A stretch of DNA of 64,000 bases from Trichoplax adhaerens. Lineage: Eukaryota; Placozoa; Uniplacotomia; Trichoplacea; Trichoplacidae. Positions 15,001 to 25,918 of the stretch are shown here, in pieces. Below the pieces are notes generated by a model. The model had not been told where the DNA came from and made no database searches. It saw only the letters and a program-made list of their open reading frames with translations. The DNA is taken from the NCBI RefSeq assembly GCF_000150275.1, contig NW_002060943.1, positions 10,621,064-10,685,063 on the forward strand, given 5' to 3'. The stretch's first letter is position 1, and each line of letters opens with the position of its first letter. The position numbers and the translations under genes were made by a program.

Positions 15001-15524
15001 TGGATTCAAAAAGTCGGAGAGGTGAAATAGATTTCTTACTTAGAAATTGATAAGCAATTTCTAATCGTTCGTACATTTCGCAGTTTACTTTAATCAAGAA
15101 ATATCAAGTAATCTGTTGACAATAAATTCAATTTTTAGTTATATTACAGTCTATACATGTAAAATTTATTCTATGCCTGTAAAAACATGAAATTCAAAGT
15201 TACTGTTCTATTACAACTATATACGTATAATGCGGTAGATATTATCGATATCTAAATCCTAATTTTCATATTCATGTCTAGTACTAGCGGTTGTTATTTT
15301 TATATGGATCGACCTAAAACAGGCAAAATTATAGAGAAAATGGTTAAATTATGTAAATGTTTAATTTCGAATACTAAAGTAGCCTTATTGATCTCTAGTT
15401 ATCCGTACAACTACAGAAATCGAGTGAATATTGGTCGGAGAAAGTGCGTGACCTATCATTGCAATTTAAGAATGAGCCATCACCGCGATCAGCAAGACAT
15501 TCATCACCAGTTCACATGAGCTAA
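1..15524 (+). CDS. Giant coiled-coil protein, 3' part (5' end outside window)
   Basis: Long coiled-coil protein of about 1,620 codons in the window. About 60 exons were joined in one open frame; the TAA stop is at 15522-15524. The window opens on the last codon of an earlier exon (AAG, donor at 4), so the N-terminus is missing. Nearly every exon encodes whole heptads with hydrophobic residues at positions 1, 8, 11, 15 and 22, rich in K, E, Q and N, with almost no proline or glycine. No catalytic or membrane segment is visible. The last about 290 residues use irregular exon lengths and phases and end in an S/P/R-rich tail. Family not recognised: centrosomal or ciliary coiled-coil proteins (CCDC18- or PMFBP1-like) are only guesses. 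The length and the continuous coiled coil argue for a structural or scaffold role. The coding call is very sure, individual splice sites mostly sure, the function unknown. Confidence 0.9.
146..12877 (+). other. Exon map, heptad-quantised region (48 phase-0 exons)
   Basis: Exons read by me: 146-208, 303-386, 522-605, 753-827, 1518-1601, 1680-1733, 1845-1928, 2105-2188, 2297-2380, 2449-2532, 2636-2731, 4423-4506, 4979-5062, 5201-5275, 5401-5484, 5615-5710, 5854-5916, 6001-6075, 6207-6290, 6395-6478, 6562-6624, 6945-7049, 7125-7229, 7273-7356, 7433-7516, 7611-7673, 7767-7850, 8379-8462, 8627-8710, 9168-9242, 9371-9454, 9577-9660, 9752-9835, 9933-10016, 10112-10195, 10333-10416, 10843-10926, 11054-11137, 11205-11288, 11390-11473, 11553-11636, 11716-11799, 11896-11979, 12047-12130, 12202-12255, 12352-12435, 12536-12703, 12815-12877. 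All begin after AG and end before GT in phase 0. First codons are mostly ATT, GTT or CTN/TTA. The two largest introns are 2732-4422 and 828-1517. Confidence 0.85.
6821..6895 (+). pseudogene. Decayed duplicate of the coiled-coil exon 6945-7049
   Basis: About 14 codons from 6821 closely match the start of the functional exon at 6945 (both read x-x-D-x-K-A-K-L-x-D-N). The copy has AA where the acceptor AG should be (6819-6820), an in-frame TAA at 6854-6856, and similarity that fades after about 45 to 60 nt. It lies inside the intron just upstream of the intact exon, and a pyrimidine-rich stretch precedes both copies. This is a dead tandem exon duplication; the right-hand boundary is approximate. 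Confidence 0.7.
12946..15524 (+). other. Exon map, C-terminal irregular region of the coiled-coil gene
   Basis: Exons: 12946-13055, 13166-13198, 13360-13401, 13512-13573, 13650-13681, 13992-14062, 14131-14209, 14313-14381, 14541-14707, 14805-14820, 14929-15021, 15417-15524. Phases vary, but the summed length (882 nt) is a multiple of three and keeps one open frame. Exon 14805-14820 is a 16-nt microexon needed to join its neighbours in frame. If the intron after 15021 were retained, a stop at 15028-15030 would end the protein 35 residues earlier. The final exon encodes a W-containing helix and then a tail rich in S, P, R and H. The small exons 13166-13198, 13360-13401 and 13650-13681 are the least certain. 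Confidence 0.65.
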
Positions 15525-16774
15525 CGACCTTACTACAATGATATATGTATACTCTAGTTGGTACAAATTCTGTAGGCGCTACTATTTCTATATAGCATCT
15601 ACGATGACAAGAAGCTTTAGATTGATTCGTTTTTCCGAATAAAGTATGATAAGTAATTACTTGATTGTTATTTAATCATTTGAAATTAGCTTGTACAGAA
15701 ACATTATAATCGAGTTATATACACACTTTATAATTATTACAGAGAAAAACTATTTACTATATTCCTATTAAATTATATGAAACATCCTTATCTAGTATTA
15801 TTAATGTTAGCATAGAAATGTTGATAATATCGATCTTTATAGTCAACTCTTTCCAAATATTTGTTCAATTTTATAATAGAGCGATCGATTAATTATATCA
15901 AAGTAGTGCTAATTGCCAATATCTTGTATCTATTTTAGTTTTCGTCGTAACTGATTATTTATTGCACTATTTGAAATTTTTGATTACTGATAGGATCTAT
16001 AATTATTTCTAGAAAATTCCTTAAATACATGTTTTTACTGATAACGTTGATATTTGTACATTTGATGGTAGTGTGGACAAATACAACTCCCTATTTAGTG
16101 TTCCAAATGAAATGTTATGATTCGATGCTGTGTCTTATATAAAAATTATAATAAAACTATTACAGTGCAATGTTATCACTGCTATCTGATTCTTCTATAA
16201 AGTCTTAAACATTTTCGCCGTTATTCTACATTATTCCATTCCGTAATTCACCATTATATCCAGAAAGCTGATTTTTGTAATACTTTACTTTTTGAATTAA
16301 TAAGCATTACGGTAGTGAAAAGCTATACATAAACAGATCATTTCTATTGACAGTCGATCTTAAGTTTCTAGTAGAGTAAGTTTAATTTGATGTTCCTTAT
16401 TATCAGAAAATCTTTCGTAGTCTTTATTGATTTGTTACGCTTACAGATTTGTTTTAATAGCTCTATGAATTGTATCATAGAATGAATGCATGCTAGCTAT
16501 AGAGCGTATACAAAACACTGTTAGACTTTTAGCATTTGTGATTTCTACGGTGAATTGCAGTGTTGCTATTATATAAAAAGCCATCACCGATAGGTAAACA
16601 AATATAAACAAAGCATCACAGCACATACGTTGGTAGCATGAAGTCTACCATTGAAAGGCCATGTAAAAATATACTTGCAACACTAATATTTAAATAATAA
16701 TTTGGAATTTTTCTCTAACAGACTCTGAATTAGATCCAAATATCCCATAGACGACTATCATGAAGTTACTAATT
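15525..16774. other. Intergenic, convergent 3' flanks
   Basis: A+T-rich DNA between the convergent 3' ends of the coiled-coil gene and NDUFS3. Beyond the AATAAA at 15638 and a TTTATT at 16423-16428 (AATAAA on the minus strand, a possible NDUFS3 poly(A) signal) I see nothing. The short open frames here lack coding character. Confidence 0.5.
15638..15643 (+). terminator. Candidate polyadenylation signal AATAAA
   Basis: First AATAAA found downstream of the coiled-coil stop codon, about 115 nt after it. The position is normal for a short 3' UTR. No cleavage site can be proven from sequence. Confidence 0.4.
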
Positions 16775-18982
16775 CTACTTTTTCTGGTTTTCTTCCTTGA
16801 TCTCTTCGCCTGCTTCCAAAGATGCACGATTTTCTTCTCGATATGCAGGAAATTGCTCCCAAGGGGTTTCTAGATCAAACTTACGAAATTCTTGAGCGAA
16901 TTCGACGGGTTCGCTAACAATACGTTTTAATTCGTCATCATAACGGAGCTACATTTAGGCGAAAAGATCGATTAATTATTGAAAGTATCGATAGAAATCT
17001 ATTGCAATACTGTGGTAAAAATTTAAGTCAGAATACTTCTGAGATGCAAATTTTTATTGTAACTAGTACCTCTATTCATTACTAAAAAATATAATTAAGG
17101 GAGTGTCTTACCTCTGTATAACCAGATAACGGAAAGTCTTTCCTTTGTGGATGGCCATCGAATCCGTAGTCAGTTAATATTCGACGTAGATCAGGGTGAT
17201 TAGCGAAGTAAACACCATACATATCCCATACCTATTTGACATGAGGAAGTTAATTGCTATCCACGAATAGCTATATCGATTTTACGTACGTATTATGCTG
17301 AAACAGCTGAGGCAGGTTACTAATACTGCTAAAATTGCAATTTTTATCTGTTGTTAAGGCTAACATATGTGGAATAAAGAACATGCCCCATAGGCATGTG
17401 TAAATGACGGAAATAAATTAAAATCTCAGATACACTCAAGATCGCTTTACTAATGATACAGAAATAATGAAAATCTATTATTCTACTACTTTAAATTATA
17501 CTTACTTCTCTTTCAAACCAGTTAGCACCGGGAAATATAGGTGTGATTGACTCTATTGGTGTTAATTCATCGGTATACGTTTTAACACGAACACGAGAAT
17601 TATAACGCAATGATAACAAGTTGTAGATGAGCTGCAAATAAAGATGGCAAAGTTAACAATTTCAATACAACATTTTAAAATTTAAAATTTATATCTATTA
17701 GTTATACAATAATAACTACTGAACCACGCATAATTCAAGTTACAAATGAATACAAGTCATCTTTTATCAATGTGTGTGCGTACTTCAAAACGATATTCTC
17801 GCTTCGGTACATCGATAGCAGTGATATCGACCAACGATTCGAATTGTGCATTCGTATGGTTACGCAAAAATATCATCGTCGGTATGAGCGCTTCTGGATA
17901 TACTAATAATTCCAGCTCATCGCCAAGTGCTAAATTAATGCCTTGTAAGTACTTTGGTATAATATCCAGTAGATAACGACCATAATCAGTTAATCTGGTT
18001 TCAACTTCTTTTTTCTGATCTTGAGCATCTAATACGTATGAAGAGTTATCAGGAAGGTGAGACGTCAAGATGAAATATTTACCAATGATCGTAAGTTTAT
18101 CAGGAACATAAAAAGCTTTACATATTTGTCTGAGCTTGATACATCATATCCTTGCCCTTACGTTAGTTTATACTTGTTACGAAGGGTAATAAGTACTGTA
18201 TGTATTCTTGGCTACTTTTACACTTTTATACAGTACAATCAATGCGCGAAGATTTTCAACGCTACAGCATACGTACGAGTACAGTAATATTGTACTTGTA
18301 GGGGATACATACCATAACTTAATTCGTAATTAATGCGTTTATATAGGCAAATTATAAACTCAGCATTATCTACAACCGCGTACAATAAGCAAAAGCCTTT
18401 GTCGCACTCGTGTATTACTGTTAAATCATAGTAAACTCGAATGTATTCTACTAATGATCGATAAGGTTAAGGCATAGCTAATGTTCCCGATATTCGTAGC
18501 TGCATACTTACAGACTGTACACTGTACTGTACAGTATAGTAGCATGGCTAAGTTCTACTATTGCGTGATTTACTGTAGTCACCATAATTCAGTCAGTACA
18601 GATTAAAATCATCAATCATAAATGTGTATTACAGTACCTATGACAGGAGATGCCGTACACAATAGTCTTGAATTCTGCCAAGTGTTAATTTTGTTTGAAC
18701 CTAAAGTAGAGAGAAATCAGGCAAAATGTAGAACTTGCACTTTGCAAAATACGCGTCACTTTCTCCTCAACGATACACGAAGTAAAATTTTTCTCGACTT
18801 GGAGTAAAGAGTATCAACTAGTTTCAACGCACTAAGAAAAGGAATTATGATTACTAATATCTACTTGACAGAACACATTAAGAATAAAAAGTGAAATTAC
18901 TTGATAGTAGGCTAATGTTAGGCCATATTCTCTTATGCCTACTAAGATTCTGGATGCAACATCGCAGACCGATGGCCGCCAT
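16775..18982 (-). CDS. NDUFS3: NADH dehydrogenase (ubiquinone) iron-sulfur protein 3, complex I 30 kDa subunit
   Basis: Core subunit of the peripheral arm of mitochondrial complex I. Exons on the minus strand: 18982-18901, 18028-17784, 17631-17506, 17231-17112, 16948-16775; 747 nt, 248 residues, against 264 in human. Exon 1 starts at an ATG and encodes 27 residues rich in R, K, S and L with no acid, a good mitochondrial presequence; its phase-1 end fits the next acceptor exactly. Family hallmarks: [76 protein letters not shown] and [13 protein letters not shown]. The frame before the second exon has no ATG, which is why the distant first exon is needed. It is transcribed divergently from COPS4. 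Intron 1 (18029-18900) carries a small CTGTAC cluster near 18513-18540. Exons 2-5 are certain; exon 1 is well supported but inferred. Confidence 0.95.
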
Positions 18983-19084
18983 ATTGCTGTTCACGTTGGA
19001 CGGTGCACGACCAGTATTGATATGCAGTAATAACAACTGTTATAAGCGACGTGAGTCTGTGACGCCCGTTTGCCGATATACTGT

Positions 19085-19618
19085 AGTTCTCCAGTACTGT
19101 ACAGTACTCAAGGTTGTGTGCCGTCCTGTTACAGTGCCGTACAGTACGTACTGTAGTGTACAGTGTACAGTACAGTACTGTACTGTACTGTACGCAACTA
19201 CAGTACAGTACTCTACTTACTGTACTGTATTACTTAACAGCAACCGGTGTACTGTACTGTACACTGTACAGTACTGTACTGTACAATATGTGTTAAGGTA
19301 AAACCCGAAATGATCGAAAACCGATTCTCGGGCTTTACAGTACTGTACTGTACTGTACAGTACAGTATAACAGTAGAAGTCTATAGTACTGCGTACTGTG
19401 CATTGTACACTATACAGTACAGTACACAGTACAAATGAGTACTGTACCGTACACTGCTAACTGTACTGTACTGTACTGTAGAGATACAGTACTGTATCTG
19501 TTTTTCTCTGATACTGTACTGTACTGTACTGTAGAGATACAGTATCTGTTTTTCTCTGATACTGTACTGTACTGTACTGTATTGTACTGTACAGTACGGT
19601 ACAGTACAGTATACTGTA
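19085..19618. repeat. Palindromic CTGTA/TACAG array
   Basis: Dense runs of the 5-mer ACTGT/TACTG interleaved with its complement ACAGT, giving many perfect palindromes of the type TACTGTACAGTA. Runs occur near 19095-19110, 19160-19220, 19245-19290, 19337-19370, 19415-19500 and 19512-19615. The strand-symmetric units could fold into hairpins or offer many copies of one palindromic site. The same motif recurs at 18513-18540 and upstream of ITFG1 (49691-49763). Confidence 0.9.
19481..19581. repeat. Direct repeat of 53 and 48 nt inside the CTGTA array
   Basis: Copy 1 (19481-19533) and copy 2 (19534-19581) each run from GAGATACAGT through a TTTTTCTCTGA spacer into four ACTGT units. Copy 1 differs by one extra 5-nt unit. 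This suggests recent tandem duplication with slippage by one 5-mer. Confidence 0.85.
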
Positions 19619-19660
19619 GGGGCTAATGATAACCGTAGACTGTAGGGGTTAATGATAACC
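19613..19660. repeat. Two 22-nt direct repeats, 26-nt period
   Basis: ACTGTAGGGG(C/T)TAATGATAACC occurs at 19613-19634 and 19639-19660, differing at one base. It borders the CTGTA array on the COPS4 side. Confidence 0.85.
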
Positions 19661-19884
19661 TTTATATCTGAAAGGAAGATTTTGAGCCTGGATAGTCAGA
19701 ACCTCAGCGAAAATAGTAAAATTAATTATATATATATAGAACATAAAAATCAAACTCGAGATATTCTCTACCCATAACGACTATCAGCACATCCGTCTAA
19801 TATTGGAGATCAGCTAGAGCATCTTATTGAGTCTCACTGTGTGATCGTAGTGCGACATTTCGGTGATTAGGCTCGTCTGCTGCA

Positions 19885-22800
19885 ATGGCGAATATTCGTG
19901 CTTCGCTCAACGCTTTAGCCCGCAGCAATGCAGCATCTAGAGATATCCTTGATCAGTACAAGAAAATTCTCAATACTATATTTCAAGGCAATCCTGAGGA
20001 ATTAATTGATGGTACCAAGGCATTCGTGGAAAGCTGTAAGAACTAATATTAAGTTATCTCCTATCTTGTTATGATTGTGATGTACAAGAATCAAACTCTC
20101 TTATTGCACCTACTACAGTATAGTGTTGTTGAATTACATGACACTACCATCATGACTGACTGGATGGAGTCAAGCCATAGACTACTCAAAATTATTTTCG
20201 TACAAATTTCTAGTCGTCCATCATGTAGCGTATTGACGATACAAGTTAAACGAACATTATACCAGTTGTATTCTAATTCTTATACGTTAACTTTTATTGA
20301 TATCAGCTCAAAGCTAGGTTAATGATATCATTTGTGACTCTGGAAATTTTCTTACTGGATTGTATTTAGTTATTCGAAATCTTAACTTCATTTCATATGT
20401 CATGTTGAACTATTCTAGTAGTGGTAGATGAGCATATTGATCTCGTAACTTCCCGTCAAATGTTAGCGGAGCTTGCAGAAAAATTATCCTCGTTGCCTGA
20501 TGAATCGACCAAGGAAATTTGTCATTTTATTATATCTAAAGTTCAACCACGCGCTTTGTCCTTCGAAGATCAGGTTGGTTTAATTTGTATGGCATTCTAT
20601 CATTAATCCGTTGCATTGAGACTGTCTCAGAAATTTAAATATACTTCATAAACGTAATATTTGAAATCCTTATAAGGGGTTATTCCATTCTTCTGATAAC
20701 AAGCATTGTTTGTAATCTCCAAAATATCCCACTTTTGTTACTAGTTAATAACCGTTAGGCGTATCCTCTCCGGCATGTACGAAAAAGAGCAAAATTGGAA
20801 CGATGCTGCTAATGTATTAGCCGGTATCCAGCTAGAAAGTGGCCAAAAGTAAGTAGAAGAAGGCCCAGTTTATAAATGAAAATGATGGCTATAAGAGTTG
20901 CCTATTTGCATTGGTATACTACGGCAATAAATATATATATATTGTAGTGATCTTTAATTTCTATGACATTAAATTCTGTTATAGGCAATATTCTACTGAT
21001 TTCAAGTTAGAAATTTACCTAAAAATTGCTCAGTTATACCTAGAAAATGAAGACGCTGTTCAAGCTGAGGCTTACATTAACAGAGCTTCGGTATTGCAGC
21101 TTCAGTCTAAGGAAACCAGATTACGAATATTATATAAAGTAAGTAATAGTAATAATGAAAATTGACTAATTGGTATTGTCCTATCGAAATGAAACGGGAT
21201 GATAATCAATCGTCTGCATTGGAATTATGGCTCGTTTACAAGAAATTGCCATCCATCCAATTAACGTTTAAGTCAAGTTCAATGTTTACCCATTTACTAT
21301 ATTTTCTTTATTGATATTCATTGTAATATTTTGAACTTGACCAGTGTCAAAATATTGAAGAGGATGGGTAAATAATGACTAATATTTTCTAGTAAGATCA
21401 TGATTCGCAAAATAGTATCACAATAAGTTTAGGTAACATGAAAATAGGCTATTAATTTGCCGTTGAATTTGTTCACAAAATCTTAATGCAAGATAACAAT
21501 ACCTGTACATTAAAATTTGGGTTCAGTCATCTTCAAGGAATTATTGGGCGTATTTTAATCTGAAAATGCTTAGTTGTAATGATCGATATCGCATTTTTGT
21601 AGGCTTGTTATGCTCGCGTGTTAGATTATCGACGTAAATTTATTGAAGCTGCTCATCGCTACATTGAATTATCATACTTCAACGACGTACATGAATCTGA
21701 AAGAATGACATCGCTAAAGTTGGCCATGAACTGTACTATACTAGCATCTGCAGGTAGTGTAGCAGAATCTGAAATATGTTACGAAATTTGTGAATTGGAG
21801 ATAGAGATAACATACTTTGGCTGACTTATGGTTAATTATGATCATTCAACTAATCTATGCATTAGGTCAACAAAGGTCACGATTGCTGGCTACGCTATTT
21901 AAAGATGAAAGATGCCAGCATTTGCCAACTTTTGGTATACTGGAGAAAATGTAAGCTACATCAGCAACGCTTATGAGATCGTATTAGTAACGGCCCAATT
22001 GCATAAAATTCAAAATCAGTCTCGTAAATTTGTGTCTACTTATTATTCATAGGTACTTAGATAGAATTATTCGAAAATCTCAATTACTGGAATTTGATGC
22101 AATGTTAATGTCCCATCAAAAAGCGACCACCTCAGACGGTATAATCTTGAAATCTATTCTATATGCTTTTAATATTTCGTTTTCAACGGTCTGAATGCAT
22201 ATTCTTATTTATTCAAGGATCCAGTATTCTAGACCGAGCTGTGATTGAACATAACTTGCTTTCGGCTAGTAAATTATATAAAAATATTACATTCCTAGAG
22301 CTTGGAAGACTATTAGAAATCTCTCCGGAAAAGGTAATTTTGTATGCTATTCCTTATCTAATCTTAGATAAGATAACTTTAAGTACAGTATAGAGGCTTT
22401 CTTCTCAAAATTTGAAAAATTTTAACTTAAAATTGGTTATGGCAGGCAGAAAAAGTGGCATCACGTATGATAGGGGAAAGAAGAATGGAAGGCTCTATCG
22501 ACCAAATCGAAGGTCTGGTCGCTTTTCAAAGTAAGATTCCTGTAATTACCTTCTTTAGATAATGGATTACTATTGACGACATGATACCTTGCCTTGTACT
22601 TAATGTATGATTTAAGTTATAGGATATTATTCGTACTATGCCATACTTATTGTTTTATTATAATTGTTTTAAAGTAACATTTACATTATTACTCTTGTAC
22701 GATCGTTAAATGTTCAAAATTTGCGTCATGTGGTGAACTTAGGGATAAAAGATTTTAGCAAAATAATGCAGTAGTTTAATGTATGTTATTTGATCACATT

Positions 22801-23038
22801 GTGCTGCTATGTTTGGAGCTGTAGGTAGTAATTTAATCAGATTATAGGAATTCGATGAAGGAATATTCGTATTTTTCTAGGTATTCAATTTATTCTTATA
22901 ATTATTTATGTAGCCCAAGATGCGTTACCAACATTCGATCAAAAAATCAAAGGTATATGTTCTCATGCAAATAGCATTTTAGAAAAGATAAGAACTGCTG
23001 AACCTGATTGGGTATCATCTGTATCATCTACTGAATAG
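19885..23038 (+). CDS. COPS4: COP9 signalosome complex subunit 4
   Basis: Scaffold subunit of the COP9 signalosome, which removes NEDD8 from cullin-RING ligases. Exons: 19885-20035, 20422-20573, 20745-20848, 20985-21138, 21603-21753, 21866-21950, 22053-22138, 22218-22333, 22446-22530, 22914-23038; 1,209 nt, 402 residues (human 406). Hallmarks in order: [112 protein letters not shown], and [10 protein letters not shown] in the winged-helix end of the PCI domain. All phases close. The exon 2 acceptor was placed after TAGTAG and exon 3 was extended to the acceptor at 20744, because these choices give the family's exact spacing. The N-terminal helical repeats diverge most. Confidence 0.97.
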
Positions 23039-25918
23039 AATTGATAATTTAATTTTAGGTAATTTATAAAGTAGTAATTACATTGATTATTCCTGTGTTT
23101 GTAATCAATAGTGCTCTATCAGCAGCTGTAGTCAAATATTTTTGGATGCGTTGTTTCAAAAATGTATCCTATATTCGGGGAACAGTCCTTGCTACGCTTA
23201 AATATATTGTAACACTGTTATTCCTTGGTACTGAAACTCTGATTTTGATAAAAACCACACACACCATTGTTGATATAAGTATAAATATCTGAAGAATAAC
23301 AATTATAATGTATGTAGTCATTAATGAAATAATTTTACATTGTTTGTTGTTACACAAATGCTGTTTGATTCTTCTATTGTTGTACTGCATTGGATGATGC
23401 TAACTATGCTAAAACGAGATATCCATATCCAAACTTTTGGTTCTATTAAATACATTTAACAGGTATTAAACTATATATTACATTCATCGCATGTGAATCT
23501 GAGAATTATATTAGTCGTCATGATATCATTAGTATTTAGAGTTCTATCTAAATTATCATCTTAAATATTAAGTGCATTAATGAACATGCAAATGTTAATT
23601 ATACGTCAAGTATTTACCACATGATACTGTGTGAACTATAAATATCTAGCCGTATATTTTCTGTACCGATTCTAGAAAAATCTTCTATTCTGCCTATCAT
23701 ATAAAACATGGAATATCACTGTGCGTGTATTCGAAGCGATAGTCTGAAAGTTTCGATAAAAAGTTGGAAAGGTTTATATTATGAGCCAATGGGTGCGGCC
23801 TCGCACTAGATAAATGACATGGAACAGATCTTGATCACGTAGTACGAAGCCAAATTATTGACAATTTTGAGGCAGATAGTCTAATGGAAGACAATACTAC
23901 GGAGAATAAAATGGTTTTATGATTAACATCTGTCGCCTTAATTAGCGTAACAATATCAAGAAATGATATTGCATATCCGTTTGCGTCAATGTCACAGTTT
24001 GTATATTATTTCATTAGAATTAAAATTTTATGGAGCAGTCGCTTGTCCAGTAATCAACTCAAAATGCCTTTACTTGACTTTGTTAACTATGCGAAAACAT
24101 TGTTGTTTGGATCAAGACCATGTAAAGGCTATTAACGAGCGAAATAATATCAATTGATGCAGCTCTTTAACCTATCGATGGCATGAATCTGATTTTAATA
24201 TCTGTTCAGTTAACTGTCGTCCGCTATATGCGTACTTTGTTATTTTGATACCTTGCTTAAACTTTACAGAGGTGCCAAAATTTTGTCAGTGCAGACATAG
24301 TTAAAATTTTTACCATTGTAATGATTGTGAATGGAGTGCTAAAGGTTTTTTTATCAATAATTCCTTTTAATATACCATACGTATGATTTTACCGGTAAAA
24401 ATATTTACATCTTTCCTCTTGACAGAATTGATTATGACTTATTATTAAAAATTATAACATTATATTGTATGTTAACGTAGATTTTCTCATAACCATATTA
24501 AAACGATTCAAAAATCATAATGCATCATGCGTAGTTTATTTATTTATGACGCTTCATCTAATATTTGCGAAAATAGAACGGATCACTTTTAATTTAATGA
24601 GGGAAAAGGATAATTATTTCATGATTCCTTTTCTGCATATTACTAAAAATAACAGTTCTGAAAATAGTAACCGTTGTCTTTGTCTATATAGAGTCAGTAA
24701 ATAGTTCTACAGAGTAATTAATTAGTTAACAACTGACAACATTGTTGGGATATAGTATAATTTTAATTAGTCGAGAAGTTAGAAACACAGTAATGATATG
24801 ATTTCAAGACGATAATATTTGAATGTTGATGCCATAATTTAAGTATAATGATACTTCGCTCCTACAATCGTGGGTGTAATTTTTAAACTTGATGATTGCG
24901 CATAATAGCGTTATCGCAACCAGAAATTAAATGATTTAAATTTGCCTATACAATTTAGAGATGAGTAAGACATAAACAATAGATTAAGTTTACTTTTACT
25001 GTGATGAATACGATGAAAGATTTTAAAGATTTATGCCTACGAAATATTACAAAATTGTATGTACTTGTCATGAAGTAAATTTCACTACCTAATGCTGACC
25101 TTATTGACGTCAGATAATATACTTTAGTATTTATCGAAAATATCGTTATCTATGACATTACACATTCTTTTATAAATAAATGCATAGTTTATAATATTAT
25201 CTAAGTACTGACAACTAATACTTACGTAGATTGGCTGTAAACTGATTGATTCTTCAATAAAAATTTTGGTTTAGTTTGTCTAAAGAGAGACCAGTGTTAT
25301 TACTGTTGCTCCTGACGAAATGAGATAGTCAGTATTTAAAGTCGCCCTATAGGCAAATATCAGGGAGGACAAACCTTACAGTAGACTCGTAATACATTAT
25401 TATCTTTCTGTAATAGCTCTACTTTTCGTCGTTACAAACTTCGAGTTCTAACAGTACTATTCATAAAAGACATACGAATACAAAAGTGGGCTAGTACATA
25501 TTTACAGCTATGTAGTTACCTATCCAAAAACGATAGAATAGGCGAGGGTTTCCGTAATATAACGATTCTTTGTCTAGTTCGGTTCATTCATTTCGTAAGC
25601 TTTATTTATTATCTGTCGGATAATTTAGATAAGATTAATTATTCAAGTTATTAATGATATTGATGAGAAGACTCTTTAGAAAAAATTTTGTTCTGAATTT
25701 ATAACTGTTTTTAACTAACCACAATTTGAGAAGTTGCTGATTTGCGTCTATATTTTTAACTGACCGTGATGAAAAGAATTAAAGATTTGATTATTACTTC
25801 AAGAAGAAAAGAATGATCAATATTAGTGGTGATTTTAGTTAAATACTTTAATTAGAATAACCGTAATTTATTTATAATCTTTCCGTTAAACCCAATTAAC
25901 ATTGTGACTTTGTCGGCC
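23039..25918. other. Gene-poor A+T-rich stretch
   Basis: COPS4 3' flank and a long A+T-rich stretch. Overlapping hydrophobic open frames on both strands near 23083-23390 have low-complexity, membrane-like translations and no splice or start support, so they are not called. A possible small two-exon gene at 23828-24135 is listed separately. Nothing else is supported. Confidence 0.4.
23828..24135 (+). CDS. Possible small gene, unrecognised (partial model)
   Basis: Two open segments with splice-like borders and matching phase: 23828-23913 (AG before, GT after, 28 codons plus two bases) and 23998-24135 (after CACAG, ending in TAA). The translation contains VVRSQIIDNFEADSLMED and then KMPLLDFVNYAKTLLFGSR, which read better than random A+T-rich sequence. 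No first exon with an ATG was found and no family was recognised. Chance open frames remain quite possible. Confidence 0.25.

Larger units (their letters stand above)
18983..19884. promoter_or_regulatory. Divergent promoter region NDUFS3 / COPS4
   Basis: About 0.9 kb separates the start codons of two divergently transcribed housekeeping genes, so it must contain both 5' UTRs and probably a bidirectional promoter. No TATA box can be assigned confidently. More than half of it is occupied by a CTGTAC/GTACAG array. The open frames that cross it are products of the repeat and do not look like genes. Confidence 0.6.

Noticed and set aside
17746-17976. Plus-strand open frame of 76 codons
   Set aside because: It is antisense to a certain NDUFS3 exon.
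18068-18068. Start of NDUFS3 at 18068
   Set aside because: The codon there is TTG and the frame has no ATG; the acceptor at 18029-18030 joined to the exon at 18982 explains the gene better.
18891-19626. Several overlapping open frames rich in Y, C, T, V and L across the CTGTA array
   Set aside because: They are translations of a 5-nt repeat, which stays open in several frames; they have no coding meaning.
23083-23390. Hydrophobic open frames on both strands
   Set aside because: A+T-rich DNA often yields membrane-like translations; there is no start context, splice site or family match.
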